The notes under the pieces are model-generated. The model saw only the letters and a program-made list of their open reading frames with translations. It had not been told where the DNA came from and ran no database searches. Both the position numbers and the translations under genes were made by a program. A DNA stretch of 23,247 nucleotides from an uncultured Dialister sp. (lineage in GTDB: Bacteria > Bacillota > Negativicutes > Veillonellales > Dialisteraceae). How positions within the stretch are numbered: position 1 is the stretch's first letter; every line of letters begins with the position of its first letter. The stretch is from the NCBI GenBank assembly GCA_900759415.1, contig CAAEVC010000072.1, positions 1-23,247 on the forward strand. Reading direction: 5' to 3'. This document shows positions 13,165 to 20,784 of the stretch, in pieces.

Positions 13165-13890
13165 TTAATCAAGAGAGCCGGCTATTTCGTCCAGCGAATC
13201 ATACCAGTAATCCGCCCTCTCCCTGATACGTTCACCATCAGAGGAAGAGTACCGGTCATACACCGCTGCCACTGGAATACCTGCATTTCTGGCCGCTTCG
13301 ATACCGGAAAGAGAATCTTCCACAATGAGGCATTCCTCTTTCTGCTTACCCAGGTCTTTCATCACCTTCTCATGGACTTCTGGAGACGGCTTGATGGTCT
13401 TCACGTCTTCTCTCGTATAGATGGCAGTGAAATACTGATCCAGCGGCAGCATTTCCATCATGAGTTTATTTTCATAAGTGTAAATCTCTATATTGGATCT
13501 TTTGGTAGTGGTCGCAATGACCAGCGTCTTTCCCAGGGCGTGAAGCTTTTTCACCAGTCCTGCTGCCCCTTCTTTGTAAACAATCCGGTTCCGCAGGAAA
13601 TCCTGGCTGATAGTGTACCGGAGATTTCGTATTTCTTCGCCGGAAAGGGAAGAATGGCATAATTTCCCTAAAAAGGCACAGTATTCTTTATAGGGATCTT
13701 CCATTTCACTGTATTCTGCCAGAAGGGCGTCTCTTCTTTTTCCGATTTCCATCTCATCTTCCGGAAGGCCGCCCAGTTTTTCAATGAGTGCTCTGTCGAT
13801 CTGATTCCACACGCCCATGGATTCGATGAGGGTGCCATCCATGTCAAAGATGATGGTGTCGGCTTTGAGGAAGGGATTATTCTTTACCAA
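13165..13890 (-). CDS. HAD family hydrolase (beta-phosphoglucomutase-like)
   Basis: A 241-aa HAD-superfamily phosphatase or mutase. Motif I is FDMDGTL with Asp16 and Asp18; the alpha-helical cap follows (about 25-100). Motif II is IATTTKRS, motif III includes the lysine of TIKPSPEVH, and motif IV is VEDSLSGIEAARNAG. This is the subfamily I pattern of phosphoglycolate phosphatase and beta-phosphoglucomutase; the substrate cannot be told. The start is a TTG at 13890, nine bases after AAAGGAG, and overlaps the end of the DUF362 gene by 14 bases, suggesting coupled translation. No clear terminator separates it from the mntP promoter. Confidence 0.88.
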   Translation of the reverse strand: MVKNNPFLKADTIIFDMDGTLIESMGVWNQIDRALIEKLGGLPEDEMEIGKRRDALLAEYSEMEDPYKEYCAFLGKLCHSSLSGEEIRNLRYTISQDFLRNRIVYKEGAAGLVKKLHALGKTLVIATTTKRSNIEIYTYENKLMMEMLPLDQYFTAIYTREDVKTIKPSPEVHEKVMKDLGKQKEECLIVEDSLSGIEAARNAGIPVAAVYDRYSSSDGERIRERADYWYDSLDEIAGSLD

Positions 13891-14869
13891 AAGGTTTCAC
13901 TCCTTTGACTGCTTCTTTCGCATCAATCCGCTGATCTCCATGATCTGTATCAATGAGGACATACCGGTCATTTCCCATGCCCAGTTCTTTCATGTAAGAG
14001 AGCTGGCGCAGGCCGTGGCGGCTTTCCATCCTTTCCACCAGATCATGATGATCATCTTCCTTCATGGCATAGACCATGTCCACAGAAGCCTGGTCAATGG
14101 CAAGGATATCGAGGGATGCCAGGATGCCCACGTCCGGGGTAACTACCGGCATGGCATTCAATCCTTCGCAGTCGCAGGAAACAGACATATTGCGCATCAC
14201 ATTGATGAAAGCGATGTGTTTTCCGAAAAGGTCCACTGTGGCTTTGGCAGATTCAGTCATCCTTTCCATGAATTCTTCCTTGCCGATAGACCACTGGCCT
14301 TCTCCAGGATGGGTATGGATCATCGCCTTTCCGATACGGCCGTCTGCACAGCCGATACCGATATTCTTGTTGGAACCGCCAAATCCTCCCTGGGTATGGC
14401 CTTTGAAATGGGTGAGCACGAGAAGGGAATCATAATTCTTCTCATGATTTCCTACGGACATTTCAGTGAACCATTTGCCCCCTTTGACAGGAATCATTTC
14501 TGTTCCCTCTTCATCCATAATGTCTACCGGCGCAAAGGTCCAGCCATTCACTTCAAGAGTCTTCCGGTGGTCTTCAGTGGTATACCGGTCCCCTTCGTAA
14601 TAGGTATTGGTCTCTACGATGGTGGCTCCTTTCAGTCTTTTTTCGAAGAACTCCTTCACCCAGCTGCTGGGGATAATATTCGGTCCGTGCTGCTCACCGG
14701 TATGAAGCTTGACTGCTGTTTTCCCTGTTATGTTTTCACAAATCCGGTCATACATGCGGATGATGCCTTCTGGAGAAAGATCTCTTGTGAAATATACAAT
14801 CGATTCATTTCCTTTTCTTTCTTCATAAGGTACGTAATGATCTCCATCTGTTCCTGCTTTGATTTCCAT
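13877..14869 (-). CDS. DUF362 domain-containing protein
   Basis: A 330-aa protein of the DUF362 family, function unestablished. Visible conserved blocks: KLHTGE (54-59), PSSWVKEFFEKR, THFKGHTQGGFGGSNKNIGIGC (153-174), and CDCEG with Cys232 and Cys234. Family members often carry or neighbour [4Fe-4S] ferredoxin domains, but none is attached here; the Cys174/232/234 set could bind metal. No signal peptide, so cytoplasmic. GGAGGG lies seven bases before the ATG. It follows the cupin gene by 63 bases and overlaps the HAD gene by 14. A possible promoter (TTGACT at 14931-14926, TACAAT 19 bases on) overlaps the end of the cupin gene. Confidence 0.85.
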   Translation of the reverse strand: MEIKAGTDGDHYVPYEERKGNESIVYFTRDLSPEGIIRMYDRICENITGKTAVKLHTGEQHGPNIIPSSWVKEFFEKRLKGATIVETNTYYEGDRYTTEDHRKTLEVNGWTFAPVDIMDEEGTEMIPVKGGKWFTEMSVGNHEKNYDSLLVLTHFKGHTQGGFGGSNKNIGIGCADGRIGKAMIHTHPGEGQWSIGKEEFMERMTESAKATVDLFGKHIAFINVMRNMSVSCDCEGLNAMPVVTPDVGILASLDILAIDQASVDMVYAMKEDDHHDLVERMESRHGLRQLSYMKELGMGNDRYVLIDTDHGDQRIDAKEAVKGVKPFGKE

Positions 14870-14932
14870 GATATCCCTCCATGATTCAAATACTGCCTCT
14901 ATTGTAGAACCTGAAGCAAGGTTTAAGTCAAG

Positions 14933-15376
14933 TTATTTCTGATCCAGAAAACGGGCAGCTTCCGGATTCTTACGGATTTCTTTGATATCTTCTTCTGTCG
15001 GATATACAGGGATATCCCTTTCATGATTCACAAGGCAGAGGAAACCAAGGATTTCCCCTTCATCCGCCCGGAACTGATGCCACTGCCAGGCAGGAATGGT
15101 GATGAAATCCCCTTCCTTCACTGCTACCACTTCATTTCCAAGAAGTGCATGGCCCTTCCCTTTGAAAATCATGACAACATGCATATGTTCATGATGTTCA
15201 AAAGAAGAAAATCCCCCTTTTTCTACCTGGAAATATCGGAACTGCACAGGAAGATCCCCTTCATTATCAAAGAGAACCTGCTTCGTCACATCCCGGAACA
15301 CCCCGGGATTTTCCTTATAAATATGGGGCTCGATTCCATCCCATCTGTTATTTTCTTCATGAAAACGATGAATCAT
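14933..15376 (-). CDS. Cupin domain-containing protein
   Basis: A 147-aa single-domain cupin. The first cupin motif is the histidine-rich segment around FEHHEHMHVV (59-68) followed by the FKGKGHALLG turn. The second is GDFITIPAWQWHQF with His100. These histidines are the likely metal ligands. Such small cupins act as metal-dependent isomerases, dioxygenases or sensors, and the sequence does not say which. It starts at an ATG with AGGAGG five bases upstream. It lies in line with the DUF362 and HAD genes, so the three may share a transcript. Confidence 0.82.
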   Translation of the reverse strand: MIHRFHEENNRWDGIEPHIYKENPGVFRDVTKQVLFDNEGDLPVQFRYFQVEKGGFSSFEHHEHMHVVMIFKGKGHALLGNEVVAVKEGDFITIPAWQWHQFRADEGEILGFLCLVNHERDIPVYPTEEDIKEIRKNPEAARFLDQK

Positions 15377-15407
15377 GACAACCTCCTGAAATACTCTTAA
15401 TGCATTT

Positions 15408-15416
15408 ATTGTACCA
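15408..15416 (-). promoter_or_regulatory. Candidate promoter of the cupin gene
   Basis: Minus strand: an extended -10, TGGTACAAT (15416-15408), about 30 bases before the cupin start. No good -35; the -35 position would fall in the TRAP terminator at 15419-15450. Confidence 0.45.
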
Positions 15417-15418
15417 CA

Positions 15419-15450
15419 GAAAAAAGCGTGACGTTTATATCACGCTCTTT
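15419..15450 (-). terminator. Terminator of the TAXI-TRAP genes
   Basis: The stem AGCGTGA / TCACGCT (15426-15432 with 15441-15447), extended by A-T pairs, is followed on the minus strand by six T. It begins a few bases after the substrate-binding protein stop. Confidence 0.85.
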
Positions 15451-15462
15451 TCTAATTGTATG

Positions 15463-16464
15463 TTATTTCAGTACGCCGATTTCTTTGTAGTATTTTTCTG
15501 CTCCCGGATGGAGAGGTACGCCGGCGATGTCTTTTACTGCATTTTCAGGCGTGAGACCTTTCAGGTTCTTCTGGGATTCGCCCAGTTCACCCATGTGTTC
15601 CCAGAGAGTCTTTGTCATCTGGTATACCACATCTTCAGGAAGGTCGCCGCGGCAGAACATGACCATCTTGATGGCAGAGGTCTGGACGTCCTTATCCTGG
15701 TTCGGGTAAGTGCCTGCTTTGATGACGTACTTGGTGTACCATGGGTATTCTGCTTCCAGTTTGGAAAGAAGGTTGTCATCCATGGGAACCAGGTGAGCGC
15801 CGCTGGTGAGTGCCTGAGTGACTGCAGAGGCAGGCGCGCCGGACATGATCCATGCGCCGTCAATGGAGCCATTCTGCAGCATGTCGGCAGCATCGCCGAA
15901 GCTGATGTATTCTGCCTGGATGTCATCAGGGAAATTCATGCCTGCAGCGGTGAGATGAGCCTTCGCTTCGTTATATACGGAAGAACCGGCAGAAGCGACG
16001 GCGAAATGCTTGCCCCGGATATCTTCAATACTCTGAATATTGGAATTAGCGCTGGCTACTACCTGGTTCGGATTGAGATAGAGACCGCCGATGACCCGAA
16101 GATCCTTGTTTGCATGGTCTTTGAATACATCAAGGCCTTTGTAGCTCTGGTATACATTGCTTGCAATGGCGATGGAAACCTGTGCTTCTCCATCAGCTAC
16201 CATGTTCAGATTTTCAATGCCGCCGGCAGATGCCTGGCTGGATGCCGATACGCCAGGTACATTCTGGCTCCACATATTAGTAATAGCGGCACCTACTGCA
16301 TAAAGGGCACCAGATGCACCAGCGGTGGGAAAATTAATCTTCAAGGTCTGTCCTGCTGCCGGCTTTGCTCCTTCTGCTTTCTTTTCTCCGCCGCAGCCAG
16401 AAATAGCGCCGGTCATTAAAAGGGCTGCCAGGGACAGCGCTGCTAATTTTTTCCAGTTTTTCAT
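15463..16464 (-). CDS. TAXI family TRAP transporter solute-binding lipoprotein
   Basis: A 333-aa extracellular binding protein for a tripartite (TRAP) transporter of the TAXI class. The signal peptide ends in a lipobox (GAISG-C, Cys24), followed by a charged linker, so it is membrane-tethered. The mature part shows family features: an N-terminal INFPTAGASGALYAVGAAI segment, SASSQASAGGIENL, a VASAGSSVYNEAK segment in the middle, and GSIDGAWIMSGAP. AGGAGG precedes the ATG. The fused permease lies immediately upstream with 70 bases between. TAXI systems import organic acids or glutamate; the ligand here is unknown, and a dicarboxylate would fit a succinate-decarboxylating lifestyle. Confidence 0.92.
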   Translation of the reverse strand: MKNWKKLAALSLAALLMTGAISGCGGEKKAEGAKPAAGQTLKINFPTAGASGALYAVGAAITNMWSQNVPGVSASSQASAGGIENLNMVADGEAQVSIAIASNVYQSYKGLDVFKDHANKDLRVIGGLYLNPNQVVASANSNIQSIEDIRGKHFAVASAGSSVYNEAKAHLTAAGMNFPDDIQAEYISFGDAADMLQNGSIDGAWIMSGAPASAVTQALTSGAHLVPMDDNLLSKLEAEYPWYTKYVIKAGTYPNQDKDVQTSAIKMVMFCRGDLPEDVVYQMTKTLWEHMGELGESQKNLKGLTPENAVKDIAGVPLHPGAEKYYKEIGVLK

Positions 16465-16508
16465 GTTTTCCTCCTATACTCCAATACTTCTTATGAAATG
16501 TATGTCAG

Positions 16509-16523
16509 GTCTGTGATACAGAC
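16509..16523 (-). other. Small hairpin between the TRAP permease and binding-protein genes
   Basis: GTCTGT-GAT-ACAGAC is a perfect 6-bp stem with a 3-base loop in the 70-base gap. With no T run it is not a terminator. It may protect the mRNA end or set relative expression; this is inference. Confidence 0.4.
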
Positions 16524-16534
16524 GTCTAACCAGA

Positions 16535-18526
16535 TTATACTCTTTCTTCCCTTTCCTGTCTCTGCTTCTTCCACTGGAAAAGGCAGACAGCCAGGATTCC
16601 AAGAGCGCCGATACCATCCGTCCATGCGCCGGGAAGGAGCAGGAAAGGAGAGACAGTAATCATAATGATTCTTTCGATGATATTCAAACGGCCCAGAATC
16701 CATCCTTCCAATCCGGAAACTAATGCAAAAGTTCCCACAATCGCCGTTCCTACTGCCCACATAGTATCCATAAGTGTGGCGGTTTTGGAAACGCCGATTA
16801 AAAGCACCGGATTATCCAGGAAGAAGAAAGGAATGATGAATCCGATAAGCCCGAGCCGTACAGCCCAGAGTCCCGTCTTCGTCTGATCGGAATCTGCAAT
16901 GCCGGAAGCCACATAGGCAGACATGGCTACTGGCGGAGTGATATTGGAAAGGCATGCATAGATGAGACAGAAAAGATGGGCGATGAGCGGCATGGCTCCT
17001 GCTTTGATGAGGACAGGCACGGCCACCGCCTGCACGATGACATAGGCTGCAACCCCTGGCACCCCCATACCCAGAATGGCAGACATGATCATGACAAGGA
17101 ATCCTGCAAGATATATGCTTCCCCCATTCACTACGGAAAGGATGAGGTATCCCATATTCAACCCTAGAGAAGTAAGGGTGACAGTACCGATGATGACGCC
17201 GATAATGACGCAGCAGACACCGACGGAAATCGCACTCCTTGCTCCTTCCACCACCGCTTCCAGAATTATATCTCCCGTCATCCGGGTATCCTTCCGAAGC
17301 CAGCTGGCTCCAATGGTAACGAAAATAGAAATCACTGCTGCATAGAGCGGTGTGAAGCCGGCAAACATGAGACCGATAAGGCTGAAGAGCGGAAGCACCA
17401 GATGGCCCTGTTCTTTAATGACTTTCATGGCATCTGGAATATTCTCTTTGGAAATCCCTGAAAGTCCCAGTCTCTTTGCTTCGAAATGAACGGCCAGAAG
17501 AAGGCCAATGTAGTAAAGAAGGGCGGGGGTCACTGCTGCCAGTGCCACATAGGTGTAGGACAGATTCAAGAATTCTGCCATCACAAAGCCTACAGCCCCC
17601 ATGATAGGCGGCGTGAACTGTCCGCCGGTAGAAGCTACTGCTTCCACAGCACCTGCAAATTCTTTCTTATACCCCGTTCTCTTCATGAGCGGGATAGTGA
17701 TGGTACCGGTAGTGGCCACGTTCGCAATGGCAGAACCATTGATCATTCCCATGAGTCCTGATGCAATGACCGCCACCTTTGCAGGTCCTCCGGATGTGCG
17801 TCCTACAAGGGTCAGAGAAAAATCATTGATAAACTTTGAAAATCCGCTATATTTCAGAAAAGCGCCAAACACAACGAAGAGGAAAATATAGGTAGCAGAT
17901 ACCCCTACACCGGTGCCAAGAAGGCCCTGCGTCCCCCAGAACTGGGTGATGAGCACCCTCTTCAATGTGAATCCATTATGTCCCAGATATCCGGGAAGGT
18001 AAGCGCCAAACCAGTTGTACGCCAGGAAAATAGCAGCCAGGATAGAAAGATTCCCTGAAGCTCTTCTTGCTGCTTCAAATACAGAAATCAATGCCACAAA
18101 GGCGATACCGATTTCCATATCGGAAATACGGCCGCCGGTCTGCGCAATTCTGGTGTAATTGATAATCAGATATACAAAAGAACCGATAGATCCTGCAATA
18201 AAAAGCCAGTCCCATACAGGGGGCATCTTCCTCCTCTTCCTTTCCTTCTTATAAGTCGGAAAGAGAAGAAATGTAAAGAGCAACAGAAATATGGTGTGAA
18301 TCGCTCTTAAATTGATGGCACTGATAGCGCCGATGGTGGTGAAATAAATCTGGAACAGAGTCCATGCGCAGAGCAGGATGACAATGGCCCATTTCAGCGG
18401 TCCTTCATACACCCTCATGCGGGAATCTGCATCCTTATCCTCCAGCATCTGCTGAGCTTTCTTCTCTAGTTCTCCCCGCGTCTCTTCTATGTCTTCCAGA
18501 CGGACGCCTTCTTTTTCTTTATTCAT
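16535..18526 (-). CDS. TRAP transporter permease, fused small and large subunits (TAXI type)
   Basis: A 663-aa inner-membrane protein. After a soluble charged N-terminus (1-42), four membrane segments (about 45-150) correspond to the small DctQ subunit. The rest is the large DctM-type permease, with conserved blocks GRTSGGPAK (242-250), NGSAIANVATTG (263-274) and STGGQFTPPIMG (299-310). TRAP systems use the Na+ gradient and an external binding protein, encoded next to this gene. The start is the ATG at 18526 behind GGGAGG, rather than an in-frame upstream start that overlaps that site. A hairpin AAGGGG / CCCCTT (18558-18573) lies in its leader. Confidence 0.93.
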   Translation of the reverse strand: MNKEKEGVRLEDIEETRGELEKKAQQMLEDKDADSRMRVYEGPLKWAIVILLCAWTLFQIYFTTIGAISAINLRAIHTIFLLLFTFLLFPTYKKERKRRKMPPVWDWLFIAGSIGSFVYLIINYTRIAQTGGRISDMEIGIAFVALISVFEAARRASGNLSILAAIFLAYNWFGAYLPGYLGHNGFTLKRVLITQFWGTQGLLGTGVGVSATYIFLFVVFGAFLKYSGFSKFINDFSLTLVGRTSGGPAKVAVIASGLMGMINGSAIANVATTGTITIPLMKRTGYKKEFAGAVEAVASTGGQFTPPIMGAVGFVMAEFLNLSYTYVALAAVTPALLYYIGLLLAVHFEAKRLGLSGISKENIPDAMKVIKEQGHLVLPLFSLIGLMFAGFTPLYAAVISIFVTIGASWLRKDTRMTGDIILEAVVEGARSAISVGVCCVIIGVIIGTVTLTSLGLNMGYLILSVVNGGSIYLAGFLVMIMSAILGMGVPGVAAYVIVQAVAVPVLIKAGAMPLIAHLFCLIYACLSNITPPVAMSAYVASGIADSDQTKTGLWAVRLGLIGFIIPFFFLDNPVLLIGVSKTATLMDTMWAVGTAIVGTFALVSGLEGWILGRLNIIERIIMITVSPFLLLPGAWTDGIGALGILAVCLFQWKKQRQEREERV

Positions 18527-18596
18527 TTGTATTCCTCCCAAACTTCTATCCTCCGTAAAGGGGCATTCCCCTTAAATCCGAAAGTTGTTAGAAACA

Positions 18597-18605
18597 AGTA
18601 TAACA
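18597..18605 (-). promoter_or_regulatory. Promoter of the TAXI-TRAP genes
   Basis: Minus strand: an extended -10, TGTTATACT (18605-18597). The -35 is weak (TTCCCT at 18625-18620). The start codon is about 70 bases downstream, leaving room for the leader hairpin at 18558-18573. Confidence 0.55.
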
Positions 18606-18627
18606 CGAAAAAACGAGAAAGGGAAAT

Positions 18628-18667
18628 AAAAAGGGTTATTACAGAATATTTTGAAATAACCCTTTTG
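18628..18667. terminator. Strong hairpin upstream of the TRAP promoter
   Basis: An 11-bp perfect stem AAAGGGTTATT / AATAACCCTTT (18630-18640 with 18655-18665), flanked by A and T on both sides, so it can terminate in either direction. No gene ends next to it, so it may insulate the TRAP promoter from transcription arriving from the right. Confidence 0.6.
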
Positions 18668-18960
18668 ATAGGATTGAGACTTGAATGAATAGAATAAAGT
18701 TGAGCAAAGTCTGTAAAGATTTCATGTTTTTTCATTATAAAGCCTGCCGATCATCCCGAGAAACTTCATTCTAATATTGTGCAGCTGTCCCCCAGTCATT
18801 CATCTGCAATGGATGAATGCTCTTCGATTGGAAAGTATTTCACACTTCTCTAGGGTAGTCCTGATTTCAATAGCTGGTTGAGTTCTAATAGCGCCGAATT
18901 GAACATGTTAATACACGCAGAATACGGATAGAGAAAAGCGGTTCACTATCTGTTTCTCAC
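18668..18960. other. Gene-free stretch with diverged repeats
   Basis: About 290 bases without a credible gene. It holds a diverged copy of the repeat seen at 22683-22730 (GTAAAGATTTCATG followed by ATTATAAAGCCTGCCGATC, about 18712-18756), scattered TTGAG words, and a hairpin CATTCATC / GATGAATG at 18797-18819. I see no tRNA, riboswitch or sRNA promoter-terminator pair. Confidence 0.4.
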
Positions 18961-18961
18961 A

Positions 18962-18996
18962 TGAAAAAGAGAACCTCTACCGAGGTTCCCCTTTTC
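18962..18996 (-). terminator. Terminator of the M18 aminopeptidase gene
   Basis: The stem GAACCTC / GAGGTTC with a TACC loop (18970-18987), flanked by A-rich and T-rich sequence. On the minus strand it is followed by CTCTTTTTC. It lies about 50 bases after the stop codon. Confidence 0.75.
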
Positions 18997-19024
18997 ATAT
19001 CAGCCGTCATATCCGGCATCCTTT

Positions 19025-19042
19025 ACTCTGAGCACATAGCTC
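19025..19042 (-). repeat. GAGCTATGAGCTCAGAGC-type repeat directly after the aminopeptidase stop
   Basis: On the minus strand the stop TAA is followed at once by GAGCTATGTGCTCAGAGTAA, differing at a few positions from the copy after folE (1587-1607). The position relative to the stop codon is identical in both. Confidence 0.65.
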
Positions 19043-20416
19043 TTATTTACTTTCAAAGAATGCTTTATAGGCCAGATAAGTTTCGTAAGCATCTGCTTTG
19101 GAAAGGAGGTCATAAGGTGCGTGCATGGAGAGCATGGCCGTGCCACAGTCTACCACTTCAGCGCCCCAGTCGGCCATCATGAAAGCAATAGTTCCGCCGC
19201 CGCCCTGATCTACCTTGCCAAGTTCACCGATCTGCCAGCATACACCGGCTTCATTGAATATGGTGCGGATCTTCTGCAGAAATTCTGCATTCGCATCATT
19301 GGAGCCTGCCTTGCCTCTGGCACCGCCGTACTTAGTGAGGTTGATGCCGTAGCCCAGGAAGGATGCATTATCCTTCTCAGATACTTCAGGGAACATGGGA
19401 TCCAGGCATGCATTCACATCTGCAGAAAGCATTTCGCTGTTTTCCATGGTTTCATAGAAATCAAGGATGGTAGTCTTTCCCTGCAAAGCCAGGAGTTTCA
19501 TCACAAACTTAACGAAATAGGAAGATTCCATGCCTGTATTGCCATAAGAACCGATTTCTTCCTTATCAGTAAGAAGAGCGGCCTGGGTCTTTATACCCGG
19601 CTTTGCATTAAGGATAGCTTCCAGGTTGGCAAAGGAGCATACCCGGTCATCCTGTCCATAAGCAGCAATGAGGGAACGGTCAAATCCTACGTCCCTGCTC
19701 TTCATGGCTGGTACCAGTTCAAATTCTGCGGCTGCAAAATCTTCTTCTTCAATACCGTACTTTTCTTTCAGCATGTTCATAAATGCTTCTTTCGGCTTTG
19801 TCTTTTCCTCGCTGTTTGTCCATGCGATAGCCTGAAGCTGTTCACCAGTCACACCTTCTGAAAGTGGTTTCTTCATCTGATCCTGTGCCATATGAATGAG
19901 AAGGTCAGAAATGTAGAATACCGGGTCCTTGTCATCCATGCCGATATTGATTTCTACTTTCTTTCCGTCTTTGGTGAAAATGACACCGATGAAAGCCAGC
20001 GGGATGGTGGTCCACTGGTATTTCTTGATGCCGCCGTAGTAATGGGTGCGGAAATAAACGATACCTCCCTGTTCATGGACAGGATTTGCCTTGAGGTCCA
20101 GTCTTGGAGAATCGATGTGAGAGCCTACGATCTTGATACCTTCATGAACCGGTTCTTCCCCGATGACTGCCAGAATTACTGATTTCCCCTTCTGATTCCA
20201 GTACACTTTGTCTCCCGGTTTCAAAGATTTCATATCATATACGGGTTTGAAGCCCTTTGCTTCTGCCCGGGCAATGATTTCATCAGATGCCAGTCTTTCG
20301 GTACGGGCTGTATCAAGAAATGCTTTGTACTTTTCACCGTACGCCATCACTTCTTTCCGTTCAGCATCGTCCATGCGCTGCCATACCGGTTTTGTTCTGC
20401 TGTATGTTTCTTTCAT
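19043..20416 (-). CDS. M18 family aminopeptidase
   Basis: A 457-aa cytoplasmic zinc metallopeptidase of family M18, which removes N-terminal (often acidic or neutral) residues from peptides and forms large tetrahedral complexes in known members. Likely metal ligands and catalytic residues: His100 and Asp102 (GSHIDSPRLD), Asp256/257 (YGQDDRV), Glu286/287 (DKEEIGSYGNTG), Asp333 (SADVNAC) and His432 (LSMHAPYD). All expected blocks are present and the length is normal. AAGGAGG lies upstream of the ATG. It is a single gene with an extended -10 promoter (TGATATAAT, 20463-20455) and its own terminator. Confidence 0.94.
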   Translation of the reverse strand: MKETYSRTKPVWQRMDDAERKEVMAYGEKYKAFLDTARTERLASDEIIARAEAKGFKPVYDMKSLKPGDKVYWNQKGKSVILAVIGEEPVHEGIKIVGSHIDSPRLDLKANPVHEQGGIVYFRTHYYGGIKKYQWTTIPLAFIGVIFTKDGKKVEINIGMDDKDPVFYISDLLIHMAQDQMKKPLSEGVTGEQLQAIAWTNSEEKTKPKEAFMNMLKEKYGIEEEDFAAAEFELVPAMKSRDVGFDRSLIAAYGQDDRVCSFANLEAILNAKPGIKTQAALLTDKEEIGSYGNTGMESSYFVKFVMKLLALQGKTTILDFYETMENSEMLSADVNACLDPMFPEVSEKDNASFLGYGINLTKYGGARGKAGSNDANAEFLQKIRTIFNEAGVCWQIGELGKVDQGGGGTIAFMMADWGAEVVDCGTAMLSMHAPYDLLSKADAYETYLAYKAFFESK

Positions 20417-20454
20417 ATATATTCCTCCTTATCGAGAATTATCGTCATAGAAAT

Positions 20455-20463
20455 ATTATATCA
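20455..20463 (-). promoter_or_regulatory. Promoter of the M18 aminopeptidase gene
   Basis: Minus strand: TGATATAAT (20463-20455), an extended -10 with a perfect TATAAT, about 40 bases before the start codon. No strong -35. Confidence 0.6.
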
Positions 20464-20518
20464 TACATGTCTCACCAGCGGTGCTTACCACTTCTAAAAA
20501 GCTGCGCATGCCGTTAAA

Positions 20519-20573
20519 AGCTATGAGCTCAGAGCGATGAGTGATGAGCGTTGGTGTCGGCGTCGCCGACGAG
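20519..20573 (+). repeat. GAGCTC repeat plus GTCGGC hairpin, plus-strand copy
   Basis: Reads GCTATGAGCTCAGAGCGATG, then AGTGATGAGC and a GTCGGCGTCGCCGAC hairpin (20556-20570). The same order is found on the minus strand at 20727-20784, so the two copies form an inverted pair around the terminator at 20672-20720. Confidence 0.6.
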
Positions 20574-20671
20574 CATATAAAAAAGCAGTAGCAGCAAAAC
20601 GATTCTATCGAATAAATAATGATCCTGATCTCCATCAGCATCAGGAGAACATAACAAAAAATTTTTCACTC

Positions 20672-20720
20672 AAAAGGGCCTGTGAAAAAATACATTAGCA
20701 TTTTTTCACAGGCCCCTTTT
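20672..20720 (-). terminator. Terminator of the oadB / OadG-like genes
   Basis: A 16-bp perfect stem (20676-20691 with 20700-20715; GGGCCTGTG with CACAGGCCC plus six A-T pairs) with an 8-base loop. It is followed on the minus strand by A/T-rich sequence. It lies about 65 bases after the OadG-like stop, beyond a repeat. Confidence 0.75.
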
Positions 20721-20726
20721 CATATT

Positions 20727-20784
20727 CGTCGGCTCAGCCGACGTCCTTTGCTCATTGCTCTGAGCTCATCGCTCTGAACTGTGC
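20727..20784 (-). repeat. GAGCTC repeat plus GTCGGC hairpin, minus-strand copy after the OadG-like gene
   Basis: Minus strand, from the stop codon: CAGTTCAGAGCGATGAGCTC, AGAGCAATGAGC, then the hairpin CGTCGGCTGAGCCGACG (20743-20727). It is an inverted partner of 20519-20573 and the same family as the repeats after folE and the aminopeptidase. Confidence 0.6.

Noticed and set aside
18523..18735. A 70-codon minus-strand frame just upstream of the TRAP permease
   Set aside because: It lacks a ribosome binding site and spans the TRAP promoter and a terminator hairpin, so it is chance.
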